DNA of 64,000 nt from Rathayibacter agropyri (GTDB taxonomy: Bacteria; Actinomycetota; Actinomycetes; Actinomycetales; Microbacteriaceae), in contig NZ_JABRPL010000001.1 in the NCBI RefSeq assembly GCF_013249015.1, positions 792,318 to 856,317 on the forward strand, in the 5' to 3' direction. A program made the translations under genes and the position numbers. A model generated the notes under the pieces. That model made no database searches and was not told the origin of the DNA. It saw nothing but the letters and a program-made list of their open reading frames with translations. Each line of letters starts with the position of its first letter. Positions within the stretch are counted from its first letter, which is position 1. Below, piece by piece: positions 50,740 through 60,144 of this stretch.

Positions 50740-51984
50740 TCACGGGGGCGTCCAGTCGCCGGGCGTGACTACCCAGCACAGCAGCAGCCAAACGACCTGG
50801 CCGACGATCGACGCCGCCACGATGAACACACGGAAGAGAACAGATCGCGGCACGGCGAGCGCGCCGGCCAGCGGGAACATCGGCATCAGGATGCGGAAGG
50901 TGCTCGACTGCGGGTAAAAGAACGCGAAGAGATAGATCGCATAGCCACTCACCCACAGGCGCGAGAAGATGTCGAGCCTGCGTGTGGCTCGGACGGACAG
51001 AACCGTGAGGAATCCGAGCACCGCGAGGACGGTGAGACCCATGCCGAGGATCGGCGAGCCGAACCACAGGTCGCCCCACCAGGCTCCGCCGGCGAACCAC
51101 GAGGTGAAGGGGATGAGCTCGTGCTCGCCGAGGAACACGTTGCGCCAGGCGAGCTCGGTGTCGGTATAGGCACTCGGAGAGCCGGTGACCGCCCAGGCGA
51201 TGAGAAGCCAGGCGAAGCCAACCATGAGACCCCAGACCGTCAGGGCAACCACGGGAATACAGTCAGCGCGGGGGAAGGTCTCGGTCCCGCGTCTGTGCCG
51301 CCAGACCCGATGGAGGAAATAGAGGCCCATCATCGCCGCGACGGCGAGACCGCTCGGGCGCAACAACCCGAGAACAAGCACAACGGGGAAGGCCCAGATC
51401 CACCGGCGCCGCAGCAGAAGTAGGAGCAGGACCGCCGTCAGGAGAATCGCGGCGGACTCGGCATACCCGATCTGCAGGATCGGCGACGTGGGCGCGACAC
51501 AGAAGACGACGATGCCCATCAGCGCTTGGCTCTCGCTGAGCGAGACGCGCATCAGGCGGTAGATCACCAAGCAGGCGGCCGCGCTGCACAGAACCGCGAC
51601 CAGCACCGCGGCGCTCGCCCAGTCGAGGCCTGTGACGGTCATCAGACCGCGGACCGTGAAGGGGTAAACCGGCATGAAAGCCCACGGGTTCTGCTCGACT
51701 CCGCCTGAGGGCGAGAGCGGCAGCACCGACGGGTAGCCGGTCATGCCGATGGTGTGGTACCACCCGCCGTCCCACATCGTCGCGAAGCGGACGTAGATGT
51801 CGCGCAGGTCCGCCGACTCAGCGGACCGGGGCGCGAGGCCGAGCATGATCGCGGTCGTGATCACACGGGACATCGCGAAGACGGCGAGCACCCGGATCCA
51901 CCAGGGCAGTGCCCGCAACCGGGACCAGCGCGAGCGCGCGGGAGCCGTCTCTGCTGGCCGCGTCGCGACCTCGGTAACGCTCAC
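50740..51984 (-). CDS. Polytopic membrane mannosyltransferase-like protein, copy A
   Basis: 414 residues with about ten hydrophobic segments after a charged N-terminus. The first extracytoplasmic loop has WDGGWYHTIGMTGYPSVLP and the next AFMPVYPFTVRGLM, typical of the GT-C enzymes related to PIG-M/PIG-V mannosyltransferases that use polyprenyl-phosphate mannose. APTSPILQIGYAESAAILL is shared with copy B downstream. The GTG start at 51984 was kept. Its likely job is extracytoplasmic glycosylation of lipid or protein. Donor and acceptor are unknown. A 265-base gap separates it from copy B. Confidence 0.78.
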   Translation of the reverse strand: MSVTEVATRPAETAPARSRWSRLRALPWWIRVLAVFAMSRVITTAIMLGLAPRSAESADLRDIYVRFATMWDGGWYHTIGMTGYPSVLPLSPSGGVEQNPWAFMPVYPFTVRGLMTVTGLDWASAAVLVAVLCSAAACLVIYRLMRVSLSESQALMGIVVFCVAPTSPILQIGYAESAAILLTAVLLLLLLRRRWIWAFPVVLVLGLLRPSGLAVAAMMGLYFLHRVWRHRRGTETFPRADCIPVVALTVWGLMVGFAWLLIAWAVTGSPSAYTDTELAWRNVFLGEHELIPFTSWFAGGAWWGDLWFGSPILGMGLTVLAVLGFLTVLSVRATRRLDIFSRLWVSGYAIYLFAFFYPQSSTFRILMPMFPLAGALAVPRSVLFRVFIVAASIVGQVVWLLLCWVVTPGDWTPP

Positions 51985-52249
51985 GCGAAGGGCCAGCAGC
52001 TCACCGAGCTACGCACCTGCCGACCGGTCACGGAGCGGGGGGCGGACGTCATCAGTGGTCGGATCAACCCTCGGAGGAACGACCGGCGTCGTCGCGGCTC
52101 ACCGGCTGGCGTGAGGAGGGACATTGAATGAATGCTACCCGCACCAGGGGGACGAAGCCGTCGTCAGCCGCCCCCCATCCGAGAGGTATCCGAGGGCGGG
52201 GGCTCTCGGCTCATCCCTTCGCCGGTCGAGGAGCCCCGTCCGTGAGAGA

Positions 52250-53467
52250 TCAGGGCGGAGTCCAGTCCGAGCCGTTCACGGCCCAGCAGATCGAGATCCA
52301 GGCGATCTGACCGCCGATTCCGAGCAGCACCAGGAGCACCCGGAACGCCGGGGAGCGCGGCACTGCAAGCGCTCCCACGATCGGGAACATCGGCGCGAGC
52401 AGGCGGAAAGTGCTCGACTGAGGGTAGAAGAACGCGAACAGGTACACCCCGTAGCCGGCGATCCAGACACGGCTGAAAAGGTCGAGACGCCTCGTCCAGG
52501 GTGCTGCGAGGATCGCGACGAATGCAACCGCAAGCAGCACGACCAGCACTTTCCCCAGCGCCGGCTCGCCGAACCACCACGAACCCCACCAGGCGCCGCC
52601 CTGAAACCACGGAGTAAAGGGGAAAAGCTCCTGATAGCCGATGTACGCCGAGCGCCAGGCGAGCTCGGTGTCGGTGTACGCGGTCACCGATCCCGTGACG
52701 GCCCAGGCGATGGCCGGCCAGAGGAGGCCCACGACCAGCCCCCAGGCGGTCAGCAGAACCGCGGGCAGCCACTGAGCCCGCGGGAAGGGGGTGCTCGAGC
52801 GACGCAGGACCCGGACCACGACGTACAGGCCCAGGGCGGCGGCGAAGGCGAGTCCGCTCGGCCGGGTAAGCCCCAGCAGGAGCACGACGGGAGCGGCGGC
52901 CAGCCAGCGCCCCTGAACGAGCAGCACCAGGAGGATCGCGGTCAGCATCATCGCCATCGACTCCGCATAGCCAAGCTGCAGGAGCGGCGATGTCGGCGCC
53001 ACGCAGAAGAGCAGGACGGCGACCAGCGACTGCGACCCACTGAGGGAGTGCCGGAGCAGGCGGTACAGCGCGAGGCAGGCGCCCGCTCCGCAGAGCATCG
53101 ACACGATGACGGAGGCCGGTCCCCAGGGAAGGCCCGTGGCCGCCATGAGCAGCCCCACCACTCCCGGGTACAGCGGCATGAAGGCCCACGCGTTCTCGGC
53201 GACGTGCCCCGCCTGAGTGATCGGCAGGACCTGCGGGTAACCCCCCGCGGCGATGATCTCGTACCAACGGCTGTCCCAGAGCGTGGCAAAAGCCGAGTAA
53301 GAGGGTGACGGGCCGGTCCAGGGGTTGGCGGCCTGAGCCGCTGCGAACTGCAGCAGGATCACCGTCGTGACCACGCGGGTGGCGAGGTAGACGGAGAGAA
53401 CCTGCGCCCACCACGGGATTCGCCGGAGGACGGAACCCCGCGGCGCAACGGCCGTCGTGGCGCTCAT
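52250..53467 (-). CDS. Polytopic membrane mannosyltransferase-like protein, copy B
   Basis: 405 residues, a paralogue of the upstream-numbered neighbour: [39 protein letters not shown], and [20 protein letters not shown] align along the whole length. About ten membrane segments. Both end with an almost identical GDWTPP/SDWTPP terminus, showing tandem duplication. Its ATG overlaps the dapE stop by four bases, so it may be cotranscribed with dapE. The 265 bases between the copies hold no gene that I can see. GT-C activity is inferred from loop motifs. Confidence 0.78.
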   Translation of the reverse strand: MSATTAVAPRGSVLRRIPWWAQVLSVYLATRVVTTVILLQFAAAQAANPWTGPSPSYSAFATLWDSRWYEIIAAGGYPQVLPITQAGHVAENAWAFMPLYPGVVGLLMAATGLPWGPASVIVSMLCGAGACLALYRLLRHSLSGSQSLVAVLLFCVAPTSPLLQLGYAESMAMMLTAILLVLLVQGRWLAAAPVVLLLGLTRPSGLAFAAALGLYVVVRVLRRSSTPFPRAQWLPAVLLTAWGLVVGLLWPAIAWAVTGSVTAYTDTELAWRSAYIGYQELFPFTPWFQGGAWWGSWWFGEPALGKVLVVLLAVAFVAILAAPWTRRLDLFSRVWIAGYGVYLFAFFYPQSSTFRLLAPMFPIVGALAVPRSPAFRVLLVLLGIGGQIAWISICWAVNGSDWTPP

Positions 53468-54561
53468 GCGGACACGGCGAGCCAGCGGCGCAATCCCGCG
53501 GCGCAGTCCGTGATCTCGTCAACGGCCACCCGCTCGTCGTCAGCATGGGCGCGGAGGGGATCGCCGGGTCCGTAGTTGACGGCTGGGATGCCCATCGCCG
53601 AGAAGCGGGCGACGTCGGTCCAGCCGTACTTCGGCTTCGCCGTCGCCCCGACGGCGGTCAGGAAGGCGCGGGCGAGCGGTGCGTCAAGACCGGGGCGGGC
53701 TCCCTCCGCCAGGTCAGCGACCTCGACCTCGAAGCCGTCGAAGAGCTCGCGGAGGTGCGCGACAGCCTCCTCGCCAGTGCGGTTAGGCGCGAAGCGGTAG
53801 TTCACCTGCACGGTGCAGAGGTCCGGGATGACGTTGCCGGCGACTCCGCCCGAGAGACGAACCGCGTTGACGCCCTCGCGGTAGACCAGGCCTTCGACCT
53901 CGACCTCGCGCGGTTCGTAGGCCGCGAGGCGATCGAGGATGGGGGCCGCCGCATGGATGGCGTTCTCGCCGACCCAGCTGCGGGCCGAGTGGGCGCGGAG
54001 GCCGCGCGCGATGACGTCGACGCGGAGCGTGCCATTGCAGCCGCCCTCGACGTCGCCGCTCGTCGGCTCACCGAGGACGGCGAAATCAGCGGTGAAGAGG
54101 TCGGGGCGATGGCGGGAGAGGCGGCCGAGGCCGTTGAGGTCGGAGCCAACTTCCTCATTGTCGTACCACATCCAGGTGATGTCGACTGCGGGATCGACGA
54201 GTTCGGCGGCGAGCACGAGCTGTACGGCTACTCCGGCCTTCATATCGACCGTGCCGCGGCCAATCAGGTAGTCGACGCCATCGATTGTGTCGGCGACGAC
54301 GGGGAGGTTGCCGTTGATCGGCACCGTGTCGAGGTGCCCGGCGATCACGACCCGCTGCGGACGACCGAGATTCGTCCGGGCGACGACGGTGTGGCCGTCC
54401 CGGATCACCTCGAGGTGGTCGTACTGTTCGAGCGCCCACTGGACGGCGTCGGCAATCGCGCGCTCGTCGCCCGAGACCGACGGGATGTCGCAGAGCGCCC
54501 GGGCGAGGGTGACCGGATCGGTCGTGAGATCGAGCGGAGGGGCAGCGGTCGCGTCGAACAT
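53464..54561 (-). CDS. dapE: Succinyl-diaminopimelate desuccinylase
   Basis: M20 metallopeptidase-type enzyme removing succinate from N-succinyl-LL-diaminopimelate in lysine/peptidoglycan precursor synthesis. 365 residues from the ATG at 54561; longer frames only cover the repeat-rich promoter. Metal ligands are seen in [10 protein letters not shown] (His, Asp), RGTVDMKAG (Asp), WYDNEEVGS (paired Glu), and a C-terminal [11 protein letters not shown]. It is divergent from dapD, which makes the preceding succinylated intermediate, across about 100 bases with tandem repeats. Confidence 0.95.
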   Translation of the reverse strand: MFDATAAPPLDLTTDPVTLARALCDIPSVSGDERAIADAVQWALEQYDHLEVIRDGHTVVARTNLGRPQRVVIAGHLDTVPINGNLPVVADTIDGVDYLIGRGTVDMKAGVAVQLVLAAELVDPAVDITWMWYDNEEVGSDLNGLGRLSRHRPDLFTADFAVLGEPTSGDVEGGCNGTLRVDVIARGLRAHSARSWVGENAIHAAAPILDRLAAYEPREVEVEGLVYREGVNAVRLSGGVAGNVIPDLCTVQVNYRFAPNRTGEEAVAHLRELFDGFEVEVADLAEGARPGLDAPLARAFLTAVGATAKPKYGWTDVARFSAMGIPAVNYGPGDPLRAHADDERVAVDEITDCAAGLRRWLAVSA

Positions 54562-54587
54562 GCGCCCCAGGGTAGCGGCCGCATCCT

Positions 54588-54663
54588 TCGCGGTACCCCG
54601 AAGGCTCCGCGATACCCCGAAGGCTCCGCGATACCCCCGAAGGCTCCGCGATACCCTGAACGG
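54588..54663. repeat. 19-bp tandem repeat between dapE and dapD
   Basis: Four imperfect copies of CCGCGATACCCCGAAGGCT fill the divergent promoter spacer; the third has an extra C and the last diverges. The array ends one base before the dapD ATG, so it includes the dapD ribosome binding region. Confidence 0.85.
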
Positions 54664-54664
54664 C

Positions 54665-55645
54665 ATGACTCTCGTTCCCTCCGCTGACTCCCCCGCGCCT
54701 GGCTTCGCCTGGGGATACGGACTCGCCACGATCGCCGCAGACGGCACCGTTCTCGACACGTGGTTCCCCGAGCCGCGGCTCGGCACCATCCCGGCGGGAC
54801 GCGACCCGTGGATCATCCCTGCGGAGTTCGAGGAACAGGCAGGAGAGGACCCGCGGCGCGACGTGCGGATCGACGTCGTCACCCTGGAGATCGACATTCA
54901 GGCGCCCCCCGCCTCCACATCGGACGCCTACCTGCGCCTGCACCTGCTCTCGCATCTGCTGGTGCGGCCGAACGAGGTGAATCTCGACGGAGTCTTCGCC
55001 CACCTGCCGACCGTCGTCTGGACCAACGCGGGTCCCGTCTCGCCGGAGTCGTTCACCCGCCTGCGACCCTCGCTCCGGCGCCACGGCATCCAGGCGACCG
55101 GGATCGACAAATTCCCGCGGCTCACTGACTACGTCACTCCCGAGAAAGTGCGCATCGCGGACACCTCGCGCGTTCGCCTCGGCGCGCATCTCGCGCCAGG
55201 CACGACGGTCATGCATGAGGGCTTCGTGAACTTCAACGCCGGCACGCTCGGCAGCTCGATGGTCGAGGGACGGATCTCTCAGGGCGTCGTCGTCGGCGAC
55301 GGCTCGGACATCGGCGGTGGGGCCTCGATCATGGGCACGCTCTCGGGCGGAGGAGTGCAGCGCATCTCGATCGGCGCGCGAGCGCTGCTCGGTGCGAATT
55401 CCGGTATCGGCATCTCTCTCGGCGACGACACGGTGGTCGAGGCGGGCCTCTACGTGACGGCGGGCACCAAGGTGGTAGTGGTCGGCGGTGCTCCGCGTGC
55501 CGACGGCGGTCCGCAGACGCTCAAGGCCGTGCAGCTCTCTGGCGTGCCGAACCTGCTCTTCCGCCGCAATTCGCTGACCGGTGCGGTCGAGGTCCTCCCC
55601 CGCACCGGTGCCGGCATCGAGCTGAACGCCACCCTGCACGCCTGA
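54665..55645 (+). CDS. dapD: Tetrahydrodipicolinate N-succinyltransferase
   Basis: Transfers succinyl from succinyl-CoA to tetrahydrodipicolinate in the diaminopimelate pathway. 326 residues from the ATG at 54665. It is the actinobacterial trimeric DapD: N-terminal domain [19 protein letters not shown], then left-handed beta-helix repeats with [37 protein letters not shown] and [20 protein letters not shown]. No clear Shine-Dalgarno is seen, since the repeat array abuts the ATG, so translation initiation might be repeat-dependent or leaderless. Confidence 0.96.
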   Translation: MTLVPSADSPAPGFAWGYGLATIAADGTVLDTWFPEPRLGTIPAGRDPWIIPAEFEEQAGEDPRRDVRIDVVTLEIDIQAPPASTSDAYLRLHLLSHLLVRPNEVNLDGVFAHLPTVVWTNAGPVSPESFTRLRPSLRRHGIQATGIDKFPRLTDYVTPEKVRIADTSRVRLGAHLAPGTTVMHEGFVNFNAGTLGSSMVEGRISQGVVVGDGSDIGGGASIMGTLSGGGVQRISIGARALLGANSGIGISLGDDTVVEAGLYVTAGTKVVVVGGAPRADGGPQTLKAVQLSGVPNLLFRRNSLTGAVEVLPRTGAGIELNATLHA

Positions 55646-55700
55646 CCCTCGACGCGCCAGGGGTTCCCTCGACGGCCGGAAGCGGCGGCCGGGGAGGGGG

Positions 55701-57086
55701 TTAGCGGTCGGTGGGCCAGGGGCGTTCGGGCGAGCCTGTGTAGAGCTGTTGGGGGCGGCCGATCTTCGTTTGCTTGTCGATGTTCATTTCGCGCCAGTGC
55801 CCGATCCAGCCGGGGAGGCGGCCGATAGCGAAGAGGACGGTGAACATCCGCGTGGGGAAGCCCATCGCCTTATAGATGACACCCGTATAGAAGTCGACGT
55901 TGGGATAGAGGCGGCGCTCCTTGAAGTAGTCGTCCTCAAGCGCGAGGGCCTCGAGTTCCATCGCAATGTCGAGCAGCGGATCCTTCACTCCGAGCGCCTG
56001 GAGCACCTCGGATGCGCTCTCCTTGACGAGCTTGGCGCGCGGGTCGTAGTTCTTGTACACCCGGTGGCCGAAGCCCATCAGGCGCACGCCCTCCTCCTTG
56101 TTCTTCACCCGCTCGACAAAGGTCGACACGCTCTCGCCCGACTCGCGAATGCGGCCGAGCATGGTGAGCACGGCCTCGTTTGCGCCGCCGTGCAGCGGGC
56201 CGAAGAGGGCGTTGATGCCCGCCGAAATCGAGGCGTAGAGGTTCGCCTCGGTCGAGCCGACGAGGCGGACGGTGGACGTCGACGCGTTCTGCTCGTGATC
56301 CTCGTGCAGGATCAGGAGGCGGTCGAGGGCTTTCGAGAGCACCGGGTCGACCTGGTACTGCTCGGCCATCGTGCCAAAGTTCAGTTTCAGGAAGTTGTCG
56401 ACGAAGCTCAGCGAATTGTCCGGGTACAGGAATGCCTGGCCGATGCTCTTTTTGTGCGCGTAGGCGGCCATTACCGGCAGCTTCGCGAGGAGACGGATGG
56501 TGGACAGTTCCACCGCTTGCGGATCTTTCGGATTGGAGCTGTCCTCGTAGTAGGTCGAGAGGGCAGAGACTCCGGCCGAGAGCACCGACATGGGGTGGGC
56601 GCTGTGGGGCAGCGCGTCGAAGAAACGCTTGAGGTCCTCATGGAGCAGAGTGTGACGGCGGATGCGATCGTCGAACTCCGCGAGCTCGTCCGCCGTGGGC
56701 AGCTCGCCGTAGATAAGGAGCCAGGCGACCTCCAGGTACGTCGCGTTGGTGGCGACCTCCTCGATCGGGTAGCCGCGATAGCGCAAGATCCCCCGATCGC
56801 CGTCGATGTAGGTGATCTGCGACTTCGTGGCCGCGGTATTCACGAATCCGTAGTCGAGCGACATGAAGCCGGTCTGCTTCGACAGGGTCGAGAAGTCGAT
56901 GCTCGAGGCGCCGTCGGCGCTGCGCAGGACCGGGAACTCCGCGGTCCGGTCGCCAAACGTCAGGGTGACCTTTTCGGGGAGCTGCTGATTCGCCGTCGGT
57001 GAGGTCTGCGTCGTCGCTTCCTCGGTGGCGGACTCCGAGGAACCTACCGCCGCGGTTCCCTCGCTCTGCGTGCCGGATTCGGTCAC
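55701..57086 (-). CDS. gltA: Citrate synthase (type II)
   Basis: Condenses oxaloacetate and acetyl-CoA to citrate. 461 residues from the GTG at 57086 with GGGAGG five bases upstream. The first about 38 residues are Ser/Thr/Glu-rich and not part of the fold. The core has GILRYRGYPIEEVA, the His motif SAHPMSVLSAGVSAL, GPLHGGANEAVLTML with the active His, and MGFGHRVYKNYDPRA; the catalytic Asp is in LYPNVDFYTG. It is the hexameric, NADH-sensitive type of actinobacteria. It converges with dapD. Confidence 0.97.
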   Translation of the reverse strand: MTESGTQSEGTAAVGSSESATEEATTQTSPTANQQLPEKVTLTFGDRTAEFPVLRSADGASSIDFSTLSKQTGFMSLDYGFVNTAATKSQITYIDGDRGILRYRGYPIEEVATNATYLEVAWLLIYGELPTADELAEFDDRIRRHTLLHEDLKRFFDALPHSAHPMSVLSAGVSALSTYYEDSSNPKDPQAVELSTIRLLAKLPVMAAYAHKKSIGQAFLYPDNSLSFVDNFLKLNFGTMAEQYQVDPVLSKALDRLLILHEDHEQNASTSTVRLVGSTEANLYASISAGINALFGPLHGGANEAVLTMLGRIRESGESVSTFVERVKNKEEGVRLMGFGHRVYKNYDPRAKLVKESASEVLQALGVKDPLLDIAMELEALALEDDYFKERRLYPNVDFYTGVIYKAMGFPTRMFTVLFAIGRLPGWIGHWREMNIDKQTKIGRPQQLYTGSPERPWPTDR

Positions 57087-57293
57087 AACGCCTCCCAGGT
57101 CGTCGCCGTTGCACCCCGGAGGCGCTCGCCGAGCGAGCGGCACCGGGTCTGGATCGTGATGCAGCCGAGGTCGTGTGAGGCGCCATCGGCCGAACCGCAT
57201 ACAGCCTATGGGCAAAGCCCGGGCACTGTGACATCGTTCAGGACTACCACCCGACCGTTGTCGAGACCCGCTAGAAACCGCGCGGACGGGGGG

Positions 57294-58403
57294 TCAGAGA
57301 CCGGCGGAGAGGCGCGCGGCAGCGGCGTCGATCCGTTCATCGGAGGCGGTCAAAGACAGGCGGACGTGCTCGGGGAAACCGTCGCCGTAAAAGACGCCGG
57401 GGCCGGCGAGGATCCCGAGGCCCGCGAGGCGCTCGATCGACTCCCAGGCGGGTCGACCCTCGGTTGCCCAGAGGTAGAGGCCAGCCTCACTGCGGTCGAT
57501 GCGGAAGCCGGCCGCCTCGAGCGCCGGGCGGAGGCGGTCGCGGCGGGAGCGGTAGAGCTCCTTTTGCTCGGCAACATGATGGTCGTCGCCGAGAGCCGCG
57601 ACCATAGCCTCCTGCAGCGGCGCGGGAACGATCATGCCCGCATGCTTGCGCACGGTAACGAGGCGCGCGATCAGGGCCGCATCGCCGGCGACGAAGGCTG
57701 CGCGGTAGCCTGCGAGGTTGGACTGCTTGCTCAAGGAGTAGACACCGAGGACGCTGCGGCGCTCCTCACCAACGACCCGCGGGTCGAGGATGCTCGGGAT
57801 CGGTTCGCTCGCCCACGGCTCGTCCCAGCCGAGCTCGGCGTAGCACTCGTCGCCCGCGATCACAGCGCCCAGCTCGCGTGCGCGGGCCACGGCGCGCCGC
57901 AGGGCAGGGACGTCGAGCACGGCGCCATCGGGATTGCCGGGCGAGTTCAGCCAGATGAGTCGGGTGCGCTCGGGCCACTCGGTGGGATCGTCCGAGGCGA
58001 ATGCCTCCGCCCCCGCGATCGCCGCGCCCATCGCGTACGTCGGGTAGGCGGCACGCGGATGCACAACCACGTCGCCGTCGCCGAGGCCCAGGAGGAAGGG
58101 CAGCCAGGCGACCAGCTCCTTCGAGCCGATCGTCGGCAGCACCTCGTCGGGGCTCAGCCCGGGGACACCGCGCCGACGGGCGTACCAGGCGGCGATCGCC
58201 TCGCGCAGCGCCGGCGTGCCGACCGTGGTCGGGTAGGAGTGCGCGTCGGTCGCACGGGCCAGCGCCTTCCTGATCGGAGCCGGGGTGGGATCAACCGGCG
58301 AGCCGATCGAGAGGTCGACCAGGCCGTCCGGATGCTCGGCCGCCACCCGGGCGAACGGTGCCATCAGGTCCCAGGGGTAGTCCGGCAATGCACCGAGGGC
58401 CAC
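57294..58403 (-). CDS. dapC: Succinyldiaminopimelate aminotransferase
   Basis: PLP class I/II aminotransferase producing N-succinyl-LL-diaminopimelate. 369 residues from the GTG at 58403, which has GAGGCG seven bases upstream; the frame also extends back into the ferredoxin gene but as non-coding shadow. See LPDYPWDLMAPF at the start, DLSIGSPVDPTPAPI, IGSKELVAWLPFLLGLG, NSPGNPDGAVLDVPALRR, the PLP Lys in YSLSKQSNLAGYRAAFV. Directly after the ferredoxin gene, as in mycobacteria (fdxC-dapC). Confidence 0.95.
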   Translation of the reverse strand: MALGALPDYPWDLMAPFARVAAEHPDGLVDLSIGSPVDPTPAPIRKALARATDAHSYPTTVGTPALREAIAAWYARRRGVPGLSPDEVLPTIGSKELVAWLPFLLGLGDGDVVVHPRAAYPTYAMGAAIAGAEAFASDDPTEWPERTRLIWLNSPGNPDGAVLDVPALRRAVARARELGAVIAGDECYAELGWDEPWASEPIPSILDPRVVGEERRSVLGVYSLSKQSNLAGYRAAFVAGDAALIARLVTVRKHAGMIVPAPLQEAMVAALGDDHHVAEQKELYRSRRDRLRPALEAAGFRIDRSEAGLYLWATEGRPAWESIERLAGLGILAGPGVFYGDGFPEHVRLSLTASDERIDAAAARLSAGL

Positions 58404-58413
58404 GGGGAGCGCC

Positions 58414-58734
58414 TCAGTGAGTCTGCGGAGGAAGCGCGGCGATGACCGGGTGGTCTTTCGCGATGACGCCGACCTTGGCGGCTCCGCCCGGGGAACCGAT
58501 CTCATCGAAGAACTCGACGTTGGCCTTGTAATAGTCCGACCACTCCTCGGGCAGGTCGTCCTCGTAGTAGATGGCCTCCACGGGGCAGACCGGCTCGCAG
58601 GCGCCGCAGTCGACGCACTCGTCGGGGTGAATGTAGAGCGAGCGTTCGCCTTCGTAGATGCAGTCGACCGGGCACTCGTCGATGCAGGCACGGTCTTTGA
58701 CATCGACGCACGGAAGTGCGATCACGTAGGTCAC
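58414..58734 (-). CDS. fdxA: 7Fe ferredoxin
   Basis: 106-residue ferredoxin carrying one [3Fe-4S] and one [4Fe-4S] cluster. The ligand clusters are [20 protein letters not shown] and [20 protein letters not shown]. Like other actinobacterial FdxA/FdxC the first set is CVDVxxxxCxxECPVDC. Start is the GTG at 58734, giving [20 protein letters not shown] after the initiator. It is an electron carrier for cytochromes P450 and related enzymes. Eleven bases separate it from dapC. Confidence 0.96.
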   Translation of the reverse strand: MTYVIALPCVDVKDRACIDECPVDCIYEGERSLYIHPDECVDCGACEPVCPVEAIYYEDDLPEEWSDYYKANVEFFDEIGSPGGAAKVGVIAKDHPVIAALPPQTH

Positions 58735-58763
58735 GGTCGTCCAGGTCCCTTCGAACAGTGTCT

Positions 58764-59966
58764 CTATCGTACGGGGGCTGGCGATGCGGCGACGTCCGCG
58801 GGCACGACGGCGGGCGCCGGGTCGCGCAGCCGCGGCCACGCGATCACGACCAGGGCGATCAGGGCCGGGAGGAAGGTCCACGCGACGCCGAGGCCGTTGG
58901 CCGGTACGAGCACGGAGCCGCCGGGGCTGCGCAGGGCGAGCAGCCCGATCATCGCGAGCAGGCCCATTGCCGTGCAGAACGCCACGAAGCGGTCGATGAG
59001 CACGAGCCGCAGACCGAGCAGGAGAAGGAAAACTCCGGCGAGCGCGGCACCGAGACCGACCGGCAGCGTCATCCCTGCGACTGTCAGGGTGCTCTGATGC
59101 GCGACGGTGGTGATCGCTCCGACGACCGCCCCGAGGAGGACGCCGACCACCCCCGAGAGAGCGCGCGAGCGAAGGGTCGGCCGCTCGAGGGCGAGCCCGC
59201 CGCCAGCCCGGGGAGCCTCGGCCGGACGGAAGCGCTCGATGCGCCCGATGGGGAATGTCGGGCCGCTGGAGAGCCGAGCCTCGTCGCCGTCGACGACGAG
59301 CTGAGTGGCATGGGCCTGGAAGGCGGCGCGCTTGCGGGCGTAGTCGGCGGGCGAGAGCTCGATCACGACATCCCCGGGCAGCGGCGGCGCCGACTCGGGC
59401 AGGACGGCGAGGAACCGGAGGCCGAGCAGCTCGGCGGAGCGTTCCGCGATCCGGGCGGTGCGCACATGGTCGGGATGACCGTAGCCACCGCCGGCGTCGT
59501 AGGAGAGGACGATGTCGGCGCCGACCTGGCGCAGGACGGCGACGAGATCGGCGACCTCCTCATCCTCCGCGGCGGCGGTGAGGGCGTCAGGGTGCACCGG
59601 CTCGAGCGGGACGGGGACCCGAGCTAGGCCCCACTGCATGCCGGAGTCGCGGTAGCTGCGGGGGGCCAGGCCGGGTGCGCGGGCGCCGCTGTCGCCGAGG
59701 AAGCGATGATCGGCGACTCCGAGCGCGGTCAGGGCGACGACCAGCTCGGTCGTGCGGTGCGCTGCCAGCTCCTGGGAGCCCTCGAGCGCTCGGAGGTCCT
59801 CCGGGATCACCTCGCCGCACTCGCCGCGGGTGGCGGTGACAACGGTGACCGAGGCGCCCTGCGCCACGAGGCGCGCCAGGGTGCCTCCCATGGTGATCGA
59901 CTCGTCGTCGGGGTGCGCGTGCACTGCTACCACCCGCTCGATTGCTGCGTCTCGGCCCGCGTCCAC
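58764..59966 (-). CDS. MshB-like PIG-L deacetylase with membrane C-terminus
   Basis: 400 residues from the GTG at 59966, which has GAGAGG before it. The N-terminal about 260 residues are a PIG-L/LmbE zinc deacetylase with metal ligands in [17 protein letters not shown] and the late His in [13 protein letters not shown], very similar to mycothiol MshB and Mca. The C-terminal about 130 residues hold four hydrophobic helices (from [20 protein letters not shown] on), not present in MshB. This may anchor the enzyme to the membrane. Mycothiol synthesis is plausible by position near fdxA/dapC, but the substrate is not certain. Confidence 0.85.
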   Translation of the reverse strand: MDAGRDAAIERVVAVHAHPDDESITMGGTLARLVAQGASVTVVTATRGECGEVIPEDLRALEGSQELAAHRTTELVVALTALGVADHRFLGDSGARAPGLAPRSYRDSGMQWGLARVPVPLEPVHPDALTAAAEDEEVADLVAVLRQVGADIVLSYDAGGGYGHPDHVRTARIAERSAELLGLRFLAVLPESAPPLPGDVVIELSPADYARKRAAFQAHATQLVVDGDEARLSSGPTFPIGRIERFRPAEAPRAGGGLALERPTLRSRALSGVVGVLLGAVVGAITTVAHQSTLTVAGMTLPVGLGAALAGVFLLLLGLRLVLIDRFVAFCTAMGLLAMIGLLALRSPGGSVLVPANGLGVAWTFLPALIALVVIAWPRLRDPAPAVVPADVAASPAPVR

Positions 59967-60009
59967 TCTTCGCCTCTCGTCCTGCGTGACGTCTGACGCG
60001 CGACGCTTC

Positions 60010-60038
60010 TGGACAGCGATCGCGCGGCGCACTACAGT
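60010..60038 (+). promoter_or_regulatory. Promoter of efeUOB
   Basis: TGGACA (60010-60015), 17 bases, then TACAGT (60033-60038). Predicted start of transcription is near 60045, at the edge of the iron-box palindrome. Confidence 0.6.
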
Positions 60039-60045
60039 CGACCGA

Positions 60046-60063
60046 GGTAAGGCAAGGCTTACC
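60046..60063 (+). promoter_or_regulatory. DtxR/IdeR-like iron box
   Basis: GGTAAGGCAAGGCTTACC: outer arms GGTAAG and CTTACC are perfect inverted repeats. AGGTAAGGC and GGCTTACC resemble the iron-box half-sites AGGTTAGGC/GCTAACCT used by DtxR-type repressors. Situated on the expected transcription start of an iron-uptake operon, it would block transcription when iron is plentiful. Confidence 0.65.
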
Positions 60064-60144
60064 GAAGCATTCGGGCCCGCCGTCCCGGCCGGCTCGGGGC
60101 GGGAGCCGCCCCCTCCTCGTCCACCGTCGACCAAGAGAACACGC

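Noticed and set aside
54588-54663. Possible CRISPR array or transposon end
   Set aside because: Tandem units without spacers or terminal inverted repeats.
55749-57002. 417-codon plus-strand frame opposite gltA
   Set aside because: Antisense shadow of citrate synthase.
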